This document shows positions 22,686 through 35,629 of a stretch of DNA of 64,000 nt, piece by piece; position 1 is the first letter of the stretch; each line of letters opens with the position of its first letter. The stretch is from Polytrichum commune (taxonomy: Eukaryota; Streptophyta; Polytrichopsida; Polytrichales; Polytrichaceae). The stretch is from assembly GCA_950295325.1 (NCBI GenBank), contig OX485806.1, forward strand, positions 17,172,001-17,236,000, given 5' to 3'. The position numbers and the translations under genes were made by a program. The notes beneath the pieces are model-generated. The model was not told the DNA's origin, ran no database searches, and saw nothing but the letters and a program-made list of their open reading frames with translations.

Positions 22686-25600
22686 ATGATGAGTCACTCC
22701 AGAGGGGGGGCTTTTGCCAGTGAGAGGTCGTTTCGTCTGGTGCCTCTCGTTCTTGTGGTTGCATCGCTATGTATACTTTCCTTCTACATGGGGAATCTAT
22801 ACGATTCAGCAAAGTCAAATATATCTGAGGAAATAAAAGTAGGAGAGCAAGTTAAAGAGAAGTCTGGAAACTGCCTACAGACAATGAAGCAAGATCCATT
22901 TCCGGAGTGCAACATCACTTTGCAAGATATGACCCCTTGCACTGATCCTAAGGTAATCAACCAAATTGGAGTTTACTGGCGGGTAGCACATACAAATTTC
23001 AATTGGAAGTCTATTTGTGTGCACTTGTTAGGGTTTTCTATTTAGGGTATGTTAATCCAATCCTGCACGTATTGATTCCCTTTGTCATAATCTCTAATTA
23101 GACAGTATCTCTGCTGCTAGAAAACCTTGAGTGTTTGTTCGTTGGGGTCACTAGTAATGCTGACTAATGTTGTGGAGTATGTACATTTATGGTTTGTGTT
23201 GGTGGAAATGCTGGTGTTATTACTGTAGCATAACTTGATGCTACTATGTTAAATTTTGGAACAGAGGTGGGTGAAGTTTGACAAGCACCGCATGGCTTTT
23301 CGGGAAAGACATTGTCCTCCTCGTCTTGAGCGTCTGCAGTGCCTCATCCCTCCTCCAAGTGGCTACAAAATCCCTATTCCTTGGCCCAAGAGTCGGGACG
23401 AGTGCTGGTACAAGTAAGAGAAATATGAGAATAATAGGTTGTTTTTGAGTTTGATGGGTGCTTTTAGTTGGAATTGTTGTTTTTTACCATCTGCATCTTG
23501 GGTGATTTCTACCAGGGATGTCCACTTTCCATGACAAATAGGGTCTTATACAACTCTTTACAAATAGGAAGTTAGGTCGATATGCTAAGGGATGCTTAAA
23601 CTTGCATGTTTCCATTTCTGTACTGCATATACATTCATTTATGGTGATACTGGGTGTTTATTCATGGTGGTTAGAATGCGAGGTCTTGACACTTAGAAAT
23701 GGCTTCCTCTCTAGCCTAAAACACTTCATTATGGTCAGGGTGTTTTGAGCTAGATGGAGAGCAAGATGAAATTATTTCTGGTTTGGAATGCTACGTTACA
23801 GTTGTTACTATTACCTTTGATCTACCTTTGAAGTGCTTTGGACATGTTATCTTTGCTCCTTTGGACATGATTCTCTTCGAAGTGGTATGTTGATCTGTCC
23901 TTGAAATAAGAAGACATCTGTTACTGTTTTGTGCAGAAATGTTCCTTATGAATGGATCAATAACATGAAGGCCAATCAAAACTGGTTGAAGAAAAAGGGG
24001 GAGAAGTTTTTGTTTCCTGGTGGAGGCACCATGTTCCCGAATGGCGTGGGGGAGTATATTGATCACATGGAGGAGCTCATTCCAGGGATGAAGGATGGTA
24101 CCATCCGAACAGCTCTTGACACAGGCTGTGGGGTAAGAATCAAATCATCCCATTGTTCTGGTATATTACCTTGTTGATGTCAACAGATGGTTCCACAATT
24201 ATCAGTTACACTTCTAATGTTGCTGACAATTGGATGCCAAGCAATGCTTAAGGTATGTATGCCTTTCATGCCTTTCTTCACCAGACAGCTAGATTTGAGT
24301 TGTGTGTGGCTAGGTATGGATCTAAGATCAGGCCTCAAAAAGAAATGTGCTCAAAAGAGATTGGATTACTTGCTCAATAGTTGCTAACCATTCTAGGTTC
24401 AATAGTCAACAAAATTGGTGGACCTATATAACCATTTTATGAGCTCAAATTTTTTCACTTTGATAATGAATGAGATATTTATAAGAGCTCCGAAAATTAT
24501 GAGGCAAATGGCTGTGTATGCTATTTAGAATTGGCAATTATATTGCTCTAATTGCATCTTTACATCCTAGGAGAAGTGGGTGCAGAGCTCAAAGTGTCCA
24601 TTTAAGGCCTGCTTACCTTACCTAGAGATCTATTGCTGGCACAGATTCTGCCATACTGCTTATTGTTACCTTCAGGGCTTCTTACTATTCCATTCTTTCA
24701 CTTGATGAGGATTTGACTTAAGCTTTGTGATGTGGGTTTATAGGTGGCCAGCTGGGGAGGGGAACTATTGAATAGAGGCATCATAGCGATGTCTCTGGCT
24801 CCTAGAGACAACCATGAAGCTCAAGTGCAATTTGCATTGGAGCGTGGCATCCCTGCAATGCTTGGAGTAATCTCCACACAACGATTGCCATATCCTGCCA
24901 ACTCATTTGACATTGCTCACTGCTCCAGATGCCTGATTCCGTGGACTGAGTTTGGTAAGCACCAAGGATTTTTGGGCATGTTGTTATAGGAGATGTATTG
25001 AGCTCTGGAATCCATTATGGTAGTATATGTATAGCTTGTGGAGTTTCTGAGAGTTGGTGCCAGCAACCCAAACCATGTTCCTTGTTTCTGTCATATTAGT
25101 GTTATCCTTCAATTCAATGGGCATTTAGGTCATGAGTTGGTCCCCATGATGTTTGAATATAGAATCAATAATATATTTCTACTTATATTGCATGCTTGGA
25201 GTGTTTGAATTTGAATGAAGAGCAACCTATCTGGGTTCATTTAGGGTCAAAATCATTTTTAGCACCTGTTGGCATGCCAAAACGAGTTTGACCTGATATA
25301 GAATGTCCTTTGCTTAAACCCCCACACTACCACCAAGCATGCACCAAATACTTGTCAAACATGGAAGGTGTTGTATGCAAAACAATTAACTCTCGACCAA
25401 AAGATTTGTTGAGTTAAAGGAGAACTCTACTGTTGCTCCCAATTCTGAAAGAGGGATCAGGCAGTCAGGTATTTCAGTGGTTTATGTACACGCTTGTTCA
25501 GCACTCTTGTTCCATCACACGCTGGCCTTTATTTCTCTCCCTGGGAGTATAGTAAGACTTGATTGCTTTTATATGCACTATCTGTGTTCCTCTTTTCCAT

Positions 25601-28166
25601 GTTGATTGTGATTGAATCCTCATGACTGAGTTTTCTTATGAGGACAATTGATGTGAGAGCTGTATCAATAAATTTCCAGATGGGTTTTGGTTGGGTTGGA
25701 CAAAGGAATGGGAGTACTCACATAGAAATATTTGGTTGTCAGGTGGTGTGCTCTTATTGGAAGTGGACCGAGTGTTGCGTCCAGGAGGCTTCTGGATTCT
25801 GTCAGGGCCACCTATTAATTATCAGACTTGGTGGAAAGGTTGGGAGTCAACTGAAGAGATTCAGAAGACGCTTTTGGACAAGATTCAGGACTTGCTGACA
25901 AGGATGTGTTACAAGCCATATGCGATGAAAGGTGACCTGGCTGTGTGGCAGAAGCCATTTGACAACACCTGCTATGAAGAGCGTGCTGTAGAGACGTATC
26001 CACCAACTTGTGATGATGCCATTGAACCAGATGCTGCATGGTAATATTCTGATCTTTTCTTCTCTATCATGACATTTACGAACAAAATTGACATAAGGAG
26101 AGTTATCCCTCAACTCAATGGGACTTTTCTTTGGGAGTTAGTCTCCTATAATTTTTCATTGGTTGTTTTTCATAGAAATCAATGCATCTTTCCACTTGTG
26201 ATGCATGCTCGGTGGTAGTTTAAATTTGAATGAAGGGCCAAATTCATTTTAGCACCTCTCGGCATGCCAAAATGAGTTTGACCCTCAAGGATCTGATATA
26301 TAATATCCTTTGTTTAAACCTCCAAGCATGCACCGGAAACTTACTGAACATGGAACTTGTATGCAAATCAACAAACTCTAGGCCGAAAGTTATTCCAGTT
26401 AGAGGATAACTCTACTGTCTTTAATAGTTTCAATTATAGTATACAAATTGTAACCTCTGTCAATGATGGAACTTCCACCAGGTATGTGCCCATGCGTCCG
26501 TGTATTGTACCTCAGTTAAAAGGCACGGAGGGAATTGCTGTTGGTAAAATTGCAAAATGGCCGGAAAGGCTACAGGCAGCATCCGATAGATTGAAGTATG
26601 TTGGAAAGAAAGAGCGCGACTTCAAGGAGGATTCAAAATTGTGGGTAGATAGAGTTAGACATTACAAGAACTTGTGGACACAGGAGTTGAAGTCAGAGCA
26701 GATTCGCAATGTGATGGACATGTACACAACCTTTGGAGGCTATGGAGCTGCACTTATAAAGGACCCTGTATGGGTAATGAATGTTGTGTCATCATATGCT
26801 GCAAATACTCTTGGCGTTGTTTACGATCGGGGCCTGATTGGAACTGTGCATGATTGGTAATTTTTCTATGACCCTCATTACCATGTTGTATATCCATATA
26901 TATGCTTTTGATATCCAGAATTGGAAGCTGATTACGTAGTTGAGATGGTTGAATATTTGGAGTTAAATGCTGGAGTTGTGTGTTACACATTGGGATCCAT
27001 CTGTTTTTCTCAAATTCAAAATGAATCCGTTCAAAATGTTTTTTAGTAGTTTGTAATTTCTTAAGAATTGATTATATTTGGAGGATTCTTCTGATAACAG
27101 TTATTATATTTCTTAATTGTCAGACAGTAAGATTTTTCTAAAATAAAATAAGATTACATTTTTATATGGGTTGTCAATTTAGCAGAAGGATCCCAAACTA
27201 ACTACTTGTAGGAAATATGTGGTGCATATTGACGGATACTGGTGGTGCAGGTGTGAGGCATTCTCAACTTACCCAAGGACATATGATCTACTCCATGTTT
27301 CTGGGCTATTCACTGCAGAGAGTCACAGGTACCTCCGTTTTCTTTCGAAGATTTTAGTTCTCCCGTTTTCATGTCCCAAACCACCTAACTTTGAAAGATA
27401 CCAGTATACTTGCTACTGTCTACGTGATAATTTCCACAAGTAAATGATATAAACTTTACTTGATCTATGAAATTTTAACCTTATCTAACACAACCTCCTA
27501 TAAAGAAGTGAAAACATGGTCATATGTGACAAGGGCGATAAGATATTTATGCTATGTGTTTCTATCTGGGTTAGCCCAAATCTCCAAATATTTCGTATTA
27601 GATATTTGTATGTTCTGATTGGGGGTATGCAATTGAGAAATTAATATATTAAAGATGGCGTCAGTTTCGAGAAGTCCAGCTATAAATAGAAACCAGTCAC
27701 CATAATCACTTTTGTACAACGTCTTAAGGCCCAAAATGGACCTCTTGGACCTTTTAAGAGTGATGATGTTTTACAACATTGAATTCATAAACTTAAATCT
27801 GTTAATTTTAAAATGTCTGCAACGAGATGATGGATTTCGTTTGCCCTTTCAGTTGGAATGTGATTGATATTATTGTCTCTTGTGGAGATTAACATATGTG
27901 AATGTTCCTGAATATTGGTTTTGCTTGGCTTGGGATGCAGGTGTGAAATGAAAGATGTAATGCTGGAAATGGATCGCATTTTAAGACCAAAGGGAATTGT
28001 TATCTTGCGTGATGCCTTAAACTTCAGGGATAATGCAAAGGTGATTGGAGAGGCCATGCGTTGGACGTGCACTGCCCATGATACTGAGGGTGGTGCGGCC
28101 GACACAGAGGGCCTTCTGTTTTGTCGAAAGAGTTTCTGGGAGTACACAGAAGCATCAAGCACCTGA
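22686..28166 (+). CDS. Membrane-anchored SAM-dependent methyltransferase, PMT20/21 (ERD3) clade
   Basis: Eight coding exons: 22686-22952, 23265-23413, 23937-24132, 24744-24954, 25743-26040, 26482-26856, 27251-27328, 27941-28166. All introns are GT..AG and the phases join cleanly into 599 residues plus TGA, the usual family length. The start is the first of two ATGs; an upstream in-frame TTG is ignored. Residues 18-36 form one hydrophobic anchor after a short basic N-terminus, giving a type II Golgi topology. N-glycosylation sequons lie at N45 and N76. Family landmarks are TPCTDP (83-88), RERHCPP (102-108), FPGGGTMFP (165-173), the SAM motif LDTGCGVASWG (199-209), [28 protein letters not shown] (449-454), [10 protein letters not shown] (505-514) and MDRILRPKG (535-543). 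Known family members (DUF248/Methyltransf_29, including QUA2) are implicated in pectin homogalacturonan methylation. The closest relatives I recall are Arabidopsis PMT19/20/21. The residue after RNVMDM is Tyr, where relatives usually have Asn. The substrate is not shown by the sequence. Confidence 0.95.
24341..24645 (+). repeat. Dispersed repeat in PMT intron 3, copy of 35989-36255
   Basis: ATGTGCTCAAAA, a CTAACCATT.TAG phrase, TCACTTTGATAATGAATGAGAT and CTAATTGCAT occur in the same order at 35989-36255. The two copies look roughly two-thirds identical by eye. No terminal repeats were seen, so the class is unknown. Confidence 0.65.
25101..25425. mobile_element. MITE copy 1, in PMT intron 4 (325 bp)
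   Basis: The ends GTTATCCTTCAATTCAA and TTGAGTTAAAGGAGAAC are imperfect inverted repeats of a ~17-bp TIR. The interior phrases GGCATGCCAAAACGAGTTTGAC and AAGCATGCACC are shared with the copies at 26102-26410 and 28605-28934. No coding potential. The target duplication is not certain. Confidence 0.8.
26102..26410. mobile_element. MITE copy 2, in PMT intron 5 (309 bp)
   Basis: The termini GTTATCCCTCAACTCAA and GTTAGAGGATAAC pair as inverted repeats (right end slightly shortened). The same interior landmarks (GGCATGCCAAAATGAGTTTG, CCAAGCATGCACCGG) occur as in the other two copies. It begins 62 bp after the exon 5 donor and ends 71 bp before exon 6, so it fills most of the intron. Confidence 0.82.
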
Positions 28167-28604
28167 TGACTTTTCCTACCTCTTTACAACCTTCTTTCTG
28201 GTATTGGGTCTCAATTAGGTCTTAGCAGCTCGTGTACCTGTATTGATTTGTATGTAGGATAGATGTGGGGATCAAAGACGAGTTTTCAATTCATCTGTCT
28301 GAACAATGATATGTGACTCGCACTGATCTATTGACAGTCATCTTTTTGAGGCTTTAGAACTTTTTCCTCCAACCAATTACACTGCAGATGATTCTCAAGA
28401 GCAGATGTCTCATCAATGCATAGCTTTTTGGTGAGTGGTCACCCATCTCCTTGTTGAATATGGTTTGGCTAGTATTTGTTTTCTAACTTATTGGTCTGAT
28501 AGGTTGTACCAGTGAAATGTTTCTTTTGGAAGATCAAGCCAATCCACAGTCCTGGAGCAGTCCTTCAAGGAAATGGGTACTGGAATTCATACCAATTTAA
28601 TAGA

Positions 28605-28934
28605 GTCATCCTTTAACTCAATGGGACATTTCATTCAGAGTTGGTCCCCTGTGTTTTTCATTGCTTGTTTTGCATCCAATGTTAATCATTTGTTTGTACT
28701 TGGAGGCAATGTTTGAATTTGAATTAGAGCAACCTATTTGAGGGTTTTGGGGGCCTAAAGTCATGTTTGCACCTCATGGCATGCCAAAATTGAGTTTGAC
28801 TTTCAATGGACAGATTTAGAATGTTCTTTGTGCAGTCCTCCACACTCCAAGCATGCACAGGAAACTTACCATACATGGGAAGTGTCGTATGCAAACCAAC
28901 TCTGCCCAAAAGTGATGTTGAGTTAGAGGATAAC
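28605..28934. mobile_element. MITE copy 3, downstream of PMT (330 bp)
   Basis: The termini GTCATCCTTTAACTCAA and TTGAGTTAGAGGATAAC match over about 16 bp as inverted repeats. The interior shows GGCATGCCAAAATTGAGTTTG and CCAAGCATGCACAGG. It lies about 440 bp after the PMT stop codon and may bound the 3' UTR. Confidence 0.82.
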
Positions 28935-29289
28935 TAAATTGTGAGCCTTGCATTATTCACAAGAAGATGTAAGGGGAGGGGCTAACAAGGAAATCTCAAC
29001 CGCAGTAGTGCTATAATGCCTAAATATGTTGGAAATTATTATCATGTTTGCCAAATTCAACTTATGATTATCCAACATATCCAGGTGTGTGGATTATTTG
29101 TTTCTTACAATTTAGAGGCAGAGGCGACCTGCATTCAATGTATATATAGGTACCCATTGAATCAGAAGTCCTGTCATTTGGCATGCATTGTACTCTGCTT
29201 TCAGCACAGTTTGGTTCTTCCAAAGAACTAGATATTGTGTACTCTGTGAAGTGTCTCTTACAAATTTGGTACTTGTCTTCTTTTGTACT
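28935..29289. other. Anonymous sequence
   Basis: No gene or structured repeat seen between the MITE and the LINE remnant. Confidence 0.4.
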
Positions 29290-31020
29290 TAGCTTTCATA
29301 CCTGGGATTCTTTGCCTTTTACTAGATGGCTCAAACTAAATATGTGAAAAAAAATCATTCCCAAGGTATTTGTGTTCATGGGTTATCTCAATTGGGTCCT
29401 TGTCTAGGTAAAATGCTTCCTGATTTGATTCCTCTTGTTACTTCCGAACATCACGATTTTAGTTCTAGATAAATTGACTTCAAGGCTAGAAGAAGTGCAA
29501 AACTCATAGAGCTTGTTCAAAAATCCCTTATAGGCATGCTCTAAATGTAGAGAGTAGAACAACATCGTCAACATAAAGAAGAATGGCAACCACTGTGTTA
29601 AATAAACATGGAGAGTCTCTGTCAATCTCATCTAGATGTGTTTCAAGTTTCATCAATGAACAAGCCAAATAGTGTGGGGGAGAGGGGATATCCTTGTTTA
29701 ACACCAATGTTGGACAGTATGTCACCATGTGCATTGCCATTAATTCAAACTTTTGCGTACATTGTGTTGTACATGGCTTTCACAGCTTGTTGTAAATTAG
29801 GTGGTACACCTAATCATTGGAGGTGTGCCCAAAGCTTGTTATGCAAAATTGTGTCAAAAACCTTTTTGAAATCAACAAAACAAACATGCAAATACTTCTT
29901 GTTCGATTGATGTATGAAATGTGAGGATGTGGTCCTACCTTCCCAAAACATGCTTGTCCACTTGCTTTGATCCCTTTCAATTCCGCCTATCGAGTTTTTT
30001 ATTTTATTTTATTTTAATGTTTTGGTTGCTAAATTTGAGCCATAAAGATTGCCAAAGACTGTGTCTAGCATTACAGTCCTAGAGTTCCCCAGGAAGTGTC
30101 TTTCACCAGATTTGAAGGTCACTTGAATGATGATGGTGTTCCATGAAGCTAGCAAGCCCTCTTTAGTGACCAATTTAAATAATTTTGTGATTGGTTCACA
30201 TAGATCATTTGCAACCCATTTTAGAAACTCAGGTTTTAACCCATGGCTATCACTAGCCTTGTGATTTCCTACATCTTTCATAGGGGCCCATATTTGCCCT
30301 TATGTGAGAGCATCAAGAACCTAAATGTTCGGAACTAAATGGTCATTGATACTTTGGCTTGAGGTATATATTTTTGTATAAAAATCTATTGCTTTTTGTG
30401 GTAAGTGGTGGGTCGAATCATCTTTTTCTTTAAAGCTCTTTTAAATAATTTTGGGTCACTTTTGAGTATAAGTTTTGGGTAAGAGCGTTTCTTACACCAG
30501 ATGTTCATGCGGTACTTTTTGAAAGCCATTATGGAAGTATTGTCCGAGTGACTAGAGTTTAACACCATATGGAAGTTTCATTAGGCCTCTCCACTATCAC
30601 TATGAAACCATGTGTTGGACGGTTTACCTTGTTGTTTGCCAACTAGTTTTCTAGGGAAGATGGGTTGAGCTATGCATAGTATCAAGTGTAGCCATGCTTG
30701 AGTGTGGTCATCAAGTGAAGTGTAGGTCTTGCCTTCTACATAGGTGAGTTCATGTTTGACATTGAGAACATATTGGTTTGCCTTCTTGAAATTGGGATGG
30801 GAAACTTGACCTTGACTAGACAGAGCTGGTAGCCTCAATTCTACACTATGATCTATTTTGAAGTAGAAGAGGACAATGCTCTAAATTGGGTTGTTTATTA
30901 CTTATGAAGAAACCGGAGATAGAATTATGAAGGGAGTTGGAATCACCTATGAGGTAGTCAACTACACTAGCCCCACCCATACTAGCGAAGCAAGTGAAAT
31001 TTTAACATTGCTTGTCTACC
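29290..31020 (-). pseudogene. Decayed LINE (endonuclease and reverse transcriptase remnants)
   Basis: Reading from high to low coordinate on the minus strand: the endonuclease end (FTCFASMGGASVVDYLIGD, then LEHCPLLL near 31000-30880), a linker (NTWFHSDSG near 30600), then RT blocks: KASDSHGLKPEFLKWVANDL and NSRTVMLDTVFGNLYGS (30281-30009), VDFKKVFDTILHNKLW (~29840), the catalytic-type LLYVDDVVLLS (29590-29540), and EVNLSRTKIVMFG followed by DPIEITHEHKYLG and FEPSSKRQR (29480-29290). Order and motifs match plant L1-type LINEs. Stops and frameshifts are many, and the 5' part is missing. The 5' limit near 31020 coincides with an (AACTAT)n microsatellite. Confidence 0.85.
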
Positions 31021-31030
31021 CCATTAAGAA

Positions 31031-31060
31031 TAACTATAACTATAACTATAACTATATATA
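31031..31060 (+). repeat. (AACTAT)n microsatellite
   Basis: TAACTATAACTATAACTATA, about four to five hexamer units, grading into TATATA. It abuts the upstream limit of the LINE remnant. Confidence 0.8.
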
Positions 31061-34000
31061 GTGAGACCTATATCCTTGTGGATCCTATTCCATATATGTG
31101 TATCCGTGTGAGACCCTTGTGTAAATAAATGTCCTAATAAATACAACAATATACCATGGACTCAAGTAATGAAGTCTAATTGTTCATTGCCAATCATGCT
31201 AACTATTGGGCCTAGAATGGTAGTTTTTTTCAAATCTGCTACCCAAGTTTTGTTCATGTTGGAAACTACTTTAAATATTGTCTCTAGTGTCATGATGTTT
31301 TATGTCACTATGGAAACTTTTCTGATGACATTTGTATGAACAAGTTTACAACTACTATCATATCGACATAAAATTTTGTGAATTTTGTGAAATACTTATA
31401 AATTTTGGTATACTTTACATCCTAACATTTTTGTGATGAAATATTGTCATGGATGATTGACATTTGGGCATGGTGGTTGCACCTTTCATTAAAAATCAAG
31501 AACCATGTGCATTTGTAACAAACTCTTAAAACCTCCTTTATACAAGCTTTTTGGTTGTAAAATCAATCAATATATGTAGTATTTTAATGATAAAATAGAA
31601 GTGAGACTTTTATACATAAAAAATTTACATTCATGTATAGTCATTAACATAAGGACACAAATATATTTTTGAATAACAATCAACCCCTATCATATGTATA
31701 CTACAAAACCCTAGCATTCATCAATAAAGGTGTTTGAAGACTTTCATCCCTCGGATGTAACTCATAAGCATCTAAGTCTACAACACCTACAATATATGTC
31801 ATTAGCTATTGCAATTATAATGTCTAAGCTTTTCATCAAATGATTAGAATAACTGTAAGCCCACTTGTTGTTGGTTCCTTTTTGATACCAACATAAGCCA
31901 ATCTCCATGTTTGATGGATGGTCCATGAAGTCAATTAGATGCCTATACTCCACCCAACGATTTTTTAATTTTGTATGCATCTTATAAACCCTCCCAAGAA
32001 ACCAAACCTTCATTGGAGTTGATTTTTTGGTCTACCATTTTTTTAAATTTTAATTTAAAAAAAAAATTTATAGCTTCAAGTGTGTTCGTGTCTTGATTTT
32101 CCTTGCATGCATCCTAAATAATAGAGGTGCCTTTTCCTTATCATGACCCATTGGCAATCTATAGGGTACCTCAATCATGATCAGGTTGGGACTCAATTTC
32201 AACCATGTTGGAACCAATAGTGCCATGACACATGACCCCAATTTTGAGTGCTAAAAAGTGAGGAGGAATGAGCGGTCATGGTAGACTTTAGACATTGGCA
32301 ATATGTTCGGGCCAACTTTTGGCTTAAAAAATGTACTGTAAATTCAATTTAAGGAATAAAATTACTGATATTTGAAGTCCTCTTGATTACTAACTTCCTA
32401 CATGGGAAAAATTTGCACCGCCGTATACTTTTCTAGAGCTGGCGCATAATCTCTTAAGTGATTGGTTATGGACACCTCTACTCTAGTTCTGACAACAATT
32501 AAAACTCGAAGTATCTTGAACAAAAGAAAGCTACTTGACCCATTTTATTCACTTGTTAATTAGTGCCTACCATGCATGCTTTAATAACACAACTTAATTT
32601 AGAGACAAGGCAAGCATTCTGCTCTCTATTCAAAACCAAGAATTTAATTGATGAGAAAATGATCTATAAACACCTATTATTGCTTCCACAATTAAGTACA
32701 CAAAACCACTAATGTGACGAGCACCCAAAAGGAGGTATGGGTAATGTGAAACACATGAAAAGTATGAAGAAAGGAGGAGTTTTGAGCACCTTCCCAATTT
32801 CAACAAATGTTTATCCTAGCCTCTGCGACAAGACCTAACTTTTAAGTCACCTAATGCCTGCAATCACTACCTGCATCAATCACCTACATCAACTATCCTT
32901 ATTCCCTTTGATTAACCTCCACAAAGAAGCGTGGCCCGTTCCTCTTGCAACCCTAGGTAAGAAGTGGACTTGTTCTTGGCTCAATGACCCCTTTCAAAAC
33001 TTGAATACTACCTCTCCCATACATGCATAAAATGAGATAAGGAAATGAGAAAATGATTCATCCAAGTTTCATTGAATATTAAATACTTATTCCATAAAGT
33101 CTAGTGACACTACTATACAAGTACAAATGTTGTATATTTTCTAAAGGCCCTTCATACATGTACATAACTACAAGCTACAATTTGTGTAGAATACGTATAC
33201 TTAGTACAACAAGTTCAAATTAATACCCTTTTGTGCACTCACGTATACTCGTATGTGTTATGGAAGGTGCACCCCTAGGCATTTGGGTGAAAAATGATTT
33301 AGTAAGTGATAGTAATTGCAACATTGTAAACTATAAGGCCCAAAAAATTGTACAAGGGATAACGTTAGGTTTACATTTTAGTGTTGGTGACACTACACAG
33401 GTAGTTTACAAGTAGTATTGAGCAAGAAAAATAGAATTGGTGACAATATTTAGTGTAGTGCTTATCATTTAAACTTGAACGGTGAAAATTAGTTCTAGGC
33501 ACTTTTGGGGGGGGGGGGGGGGGTAATGTATGTAAGGTCGAGACATCCATAGTCAACCATGTCAATTTCACTGCTCATTAGGGTCATGTAATACTGACAT
33601 GAGTGAGATCTATATTTTTGAGGCTAATGGAGGTGAGGTTTATCTGGTGGTGGCTTGTGATTGATTACCCTCATAATAGTTTTGACGGTTGTCATAGCCA
33701 AGCATTGGAATTTAGATGAGTGGTTATGGGTTAACTTAGTGATCAACTATGTGTTACCCTAACTTTACCGGTTCAAAATTTGTAGCAATTTCCATATTCA
33801 TGAAAGAAATTGGATTTTTTTTGCATTCTCCTTATAATTTGTTTCTTTTCACAAGAAAAATAATTCCTTGCTATTACTCTTCCTAAACATATGCAAACTC
33901 TCTTATTTTATCAGTTACAGATGCCTCCATCTTAGATGATGGCGACCATATGAATAAGATTTCAACCAAGTCAATCCTCATATCCTCGTACACATATCAA

Positions 34001-34636
34001 TAAGAGTGGAGGTGCCCATAACTGATCACTTAAGAGATTTTGCGCCAAATTTGTAAAAATACAAGGTAGTGCAAATTTTTCCTTTGTAGGAAGATAGAAA
34101 ACAGGAAGACTGCAAGATTTTCGGTACTTTTATTTCTTAAATTAAAGTTACTGTGAAATTTAAAACCCAAAAATTGGCTAGAACATATTACTAATGTCAA
34201 GAGTCTGCCATAACTGCTCATTCCTCCTCACTTTAGCACTCAAAACCATGACATATGTCATGTCGCTATTGGTTCCAACTTGATCGAAATTCCGGTACCC
34301 TATAGATTGTTGATGAGGTGTTGATTGGGAATAGGTGCCTCTACTATGTTGGAGACCAATGTTTCTATTTGCGTGGTTACCATGCAGTTCCATTAATGGT
34401 ATCCAATATTCACACTTTGTTAATATGTAGGAAAACTTCAACCACTGACCAATTCTCCTTTAAGGATTTCTGAATTAATTAGTTATATAGGTCCCACAGA
34501 ACATCAAATAGAAGTTTAATTGCACAACCGATTCGTTTACCGGTTTTATGTTGCAATTGTCAGTTCTTTATTTCATTATCTTGGGCCAGAACAAGCATCA
34601 TAGTTGGTTGCGGCTGACAAATTTACGAGTGTGCAA
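31061..34636. other. AT-rich anonymous sequence
   Basis: No supported gene. A segment near 33350-33410 (AGTGTTGGTGACACTAC) is the inverse of 35805-35830 and marks an old dispersed repeat. A G17 homopolymer lies at 33507-33523. All open frames are under 90 codons without motifs. Confidence 0.5.
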
Positions 34637-35031
34637 GGGTGAGTTTCCATGTAGGCCACTCACCCACTAGATTCTAGATAATAATGGGTCGGAGGTGTTC
34701 AATCACATTGTGGCGGTTTGTTAGAATGTGGAGGGCTGTGGACACGGGCCGCTAGACTTCCATGTGCCTACTAAAGAATCTTTAACTTACAAATGTTGGT
34801 CACCGAAGGAATGAGACATGTTGAGAACTCAAGAGAACCAACGTTGGTCTAGAACTCCATCTTGGGTAACTGGGAGGAAGAGGTTAGTAGGTGGGCCTAA
34901 ATTTGAGAAGATGGGAGTAGCTAGTCGGCACATATGAAGCCTACCCCATCAAATTCCATCTACATTTAGGTGAGTTTGTCCTTATTCATACTAGAATCTG
35001 GTGGGCACGCGGTCTACATGGAAACTAACCC
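34637..35031. mobile_element. Tourist-like MITE, copy 1 (395 bp)
   Basis: Inverted ends GGGTGAGTTTCCATGTAGGC and its partner ..GTCTACATGGAAACTAACCC, with similarity continuing inward for about 42 bp to CTAGATTCTAG. The right flank is TAA, the left CAA. The interior (GAATGTGGAGGGCTGTGGACAC) is shared with copy 2. TWA-type 3-bp duplications and the TIR suggest PIF/Harbinger-derived MITEs. Confidence 0.8.
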
Positions 35032-35160
35032 TAAGTTGACAATCCCTTGAATCAATTTTTATAAATAGAGAAGTTTCCGATTGTGTTAAGTGGATAATTT
35101 TTCATTTGGGCAATCCTTCAGAGATTCCTTAGAGACATTTTTCTTCTTCTAGTAAGCTTC

Positions 35161-35539
35161 GGGTGAGTTTCCATGTAGGCTACTTGTCCACTAGATTCTA
35201 GATAATAATGGGTTGGAGGTGTTCGCATGTAGTTAAGCGTAAGCCGCCATCCAACCACGATTTGGCAGTCTGCTAGAATGTGGAGGGCTATGGACACATG
35301 CCGCTAAACTTCCATGCGCTCACTAAAGAATCTTAAACCTACAAGTGTTGGTCACCAAAGGTTTGTAGGAGGTTTTAACATGAAGGAAGAGGTCAGTAGG
35401 TGGGCCCGCATTTGAGAAGATGGGAGTAGCTAGTTAGCACACACAAACCCTACCCCACCATATTTCCTCTACATTTGGGCGGGTTTGTCCTTATTCACAC
35501 TAGAATCTCGTTGGCAAGGGGCCTACATGGAAATTCACC
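35161..35539. mobile_element. Tourist-like MITE, copy 2 (379 bp)
   Basis: Starts GGGTGAGTTTCCATGTAGGC, ends GCCTACATGGAAATTCACC. Shares the whole interior with copy 1 in the same orientation, including GAATGTGGAGGGCTATGGACAC and GAAGATGGGAGTAGCTAG. Confidence 0.8.
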
Positions 35540-35629
35540 TTGAGGATGGTCCACTAACAATAATTTTAATGTCACATTGACTTTACTCATGAAAGTAGTT
35601 GGTGTGCCTTTTAAGGTACCTAACGCTAA

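Noticed and set aside
31031-31060. Interstitial telomere-like repeat
   Set aside because: The unit is AACTAT, not the plant telomere unit AAACCCT.
33060-33430. Candidate TIR element around GTGACACTAC motifs
   Set aside because: The left and right motifs are in direct, not inverted, orientation and pairing did not extend beyond about 10 bp.
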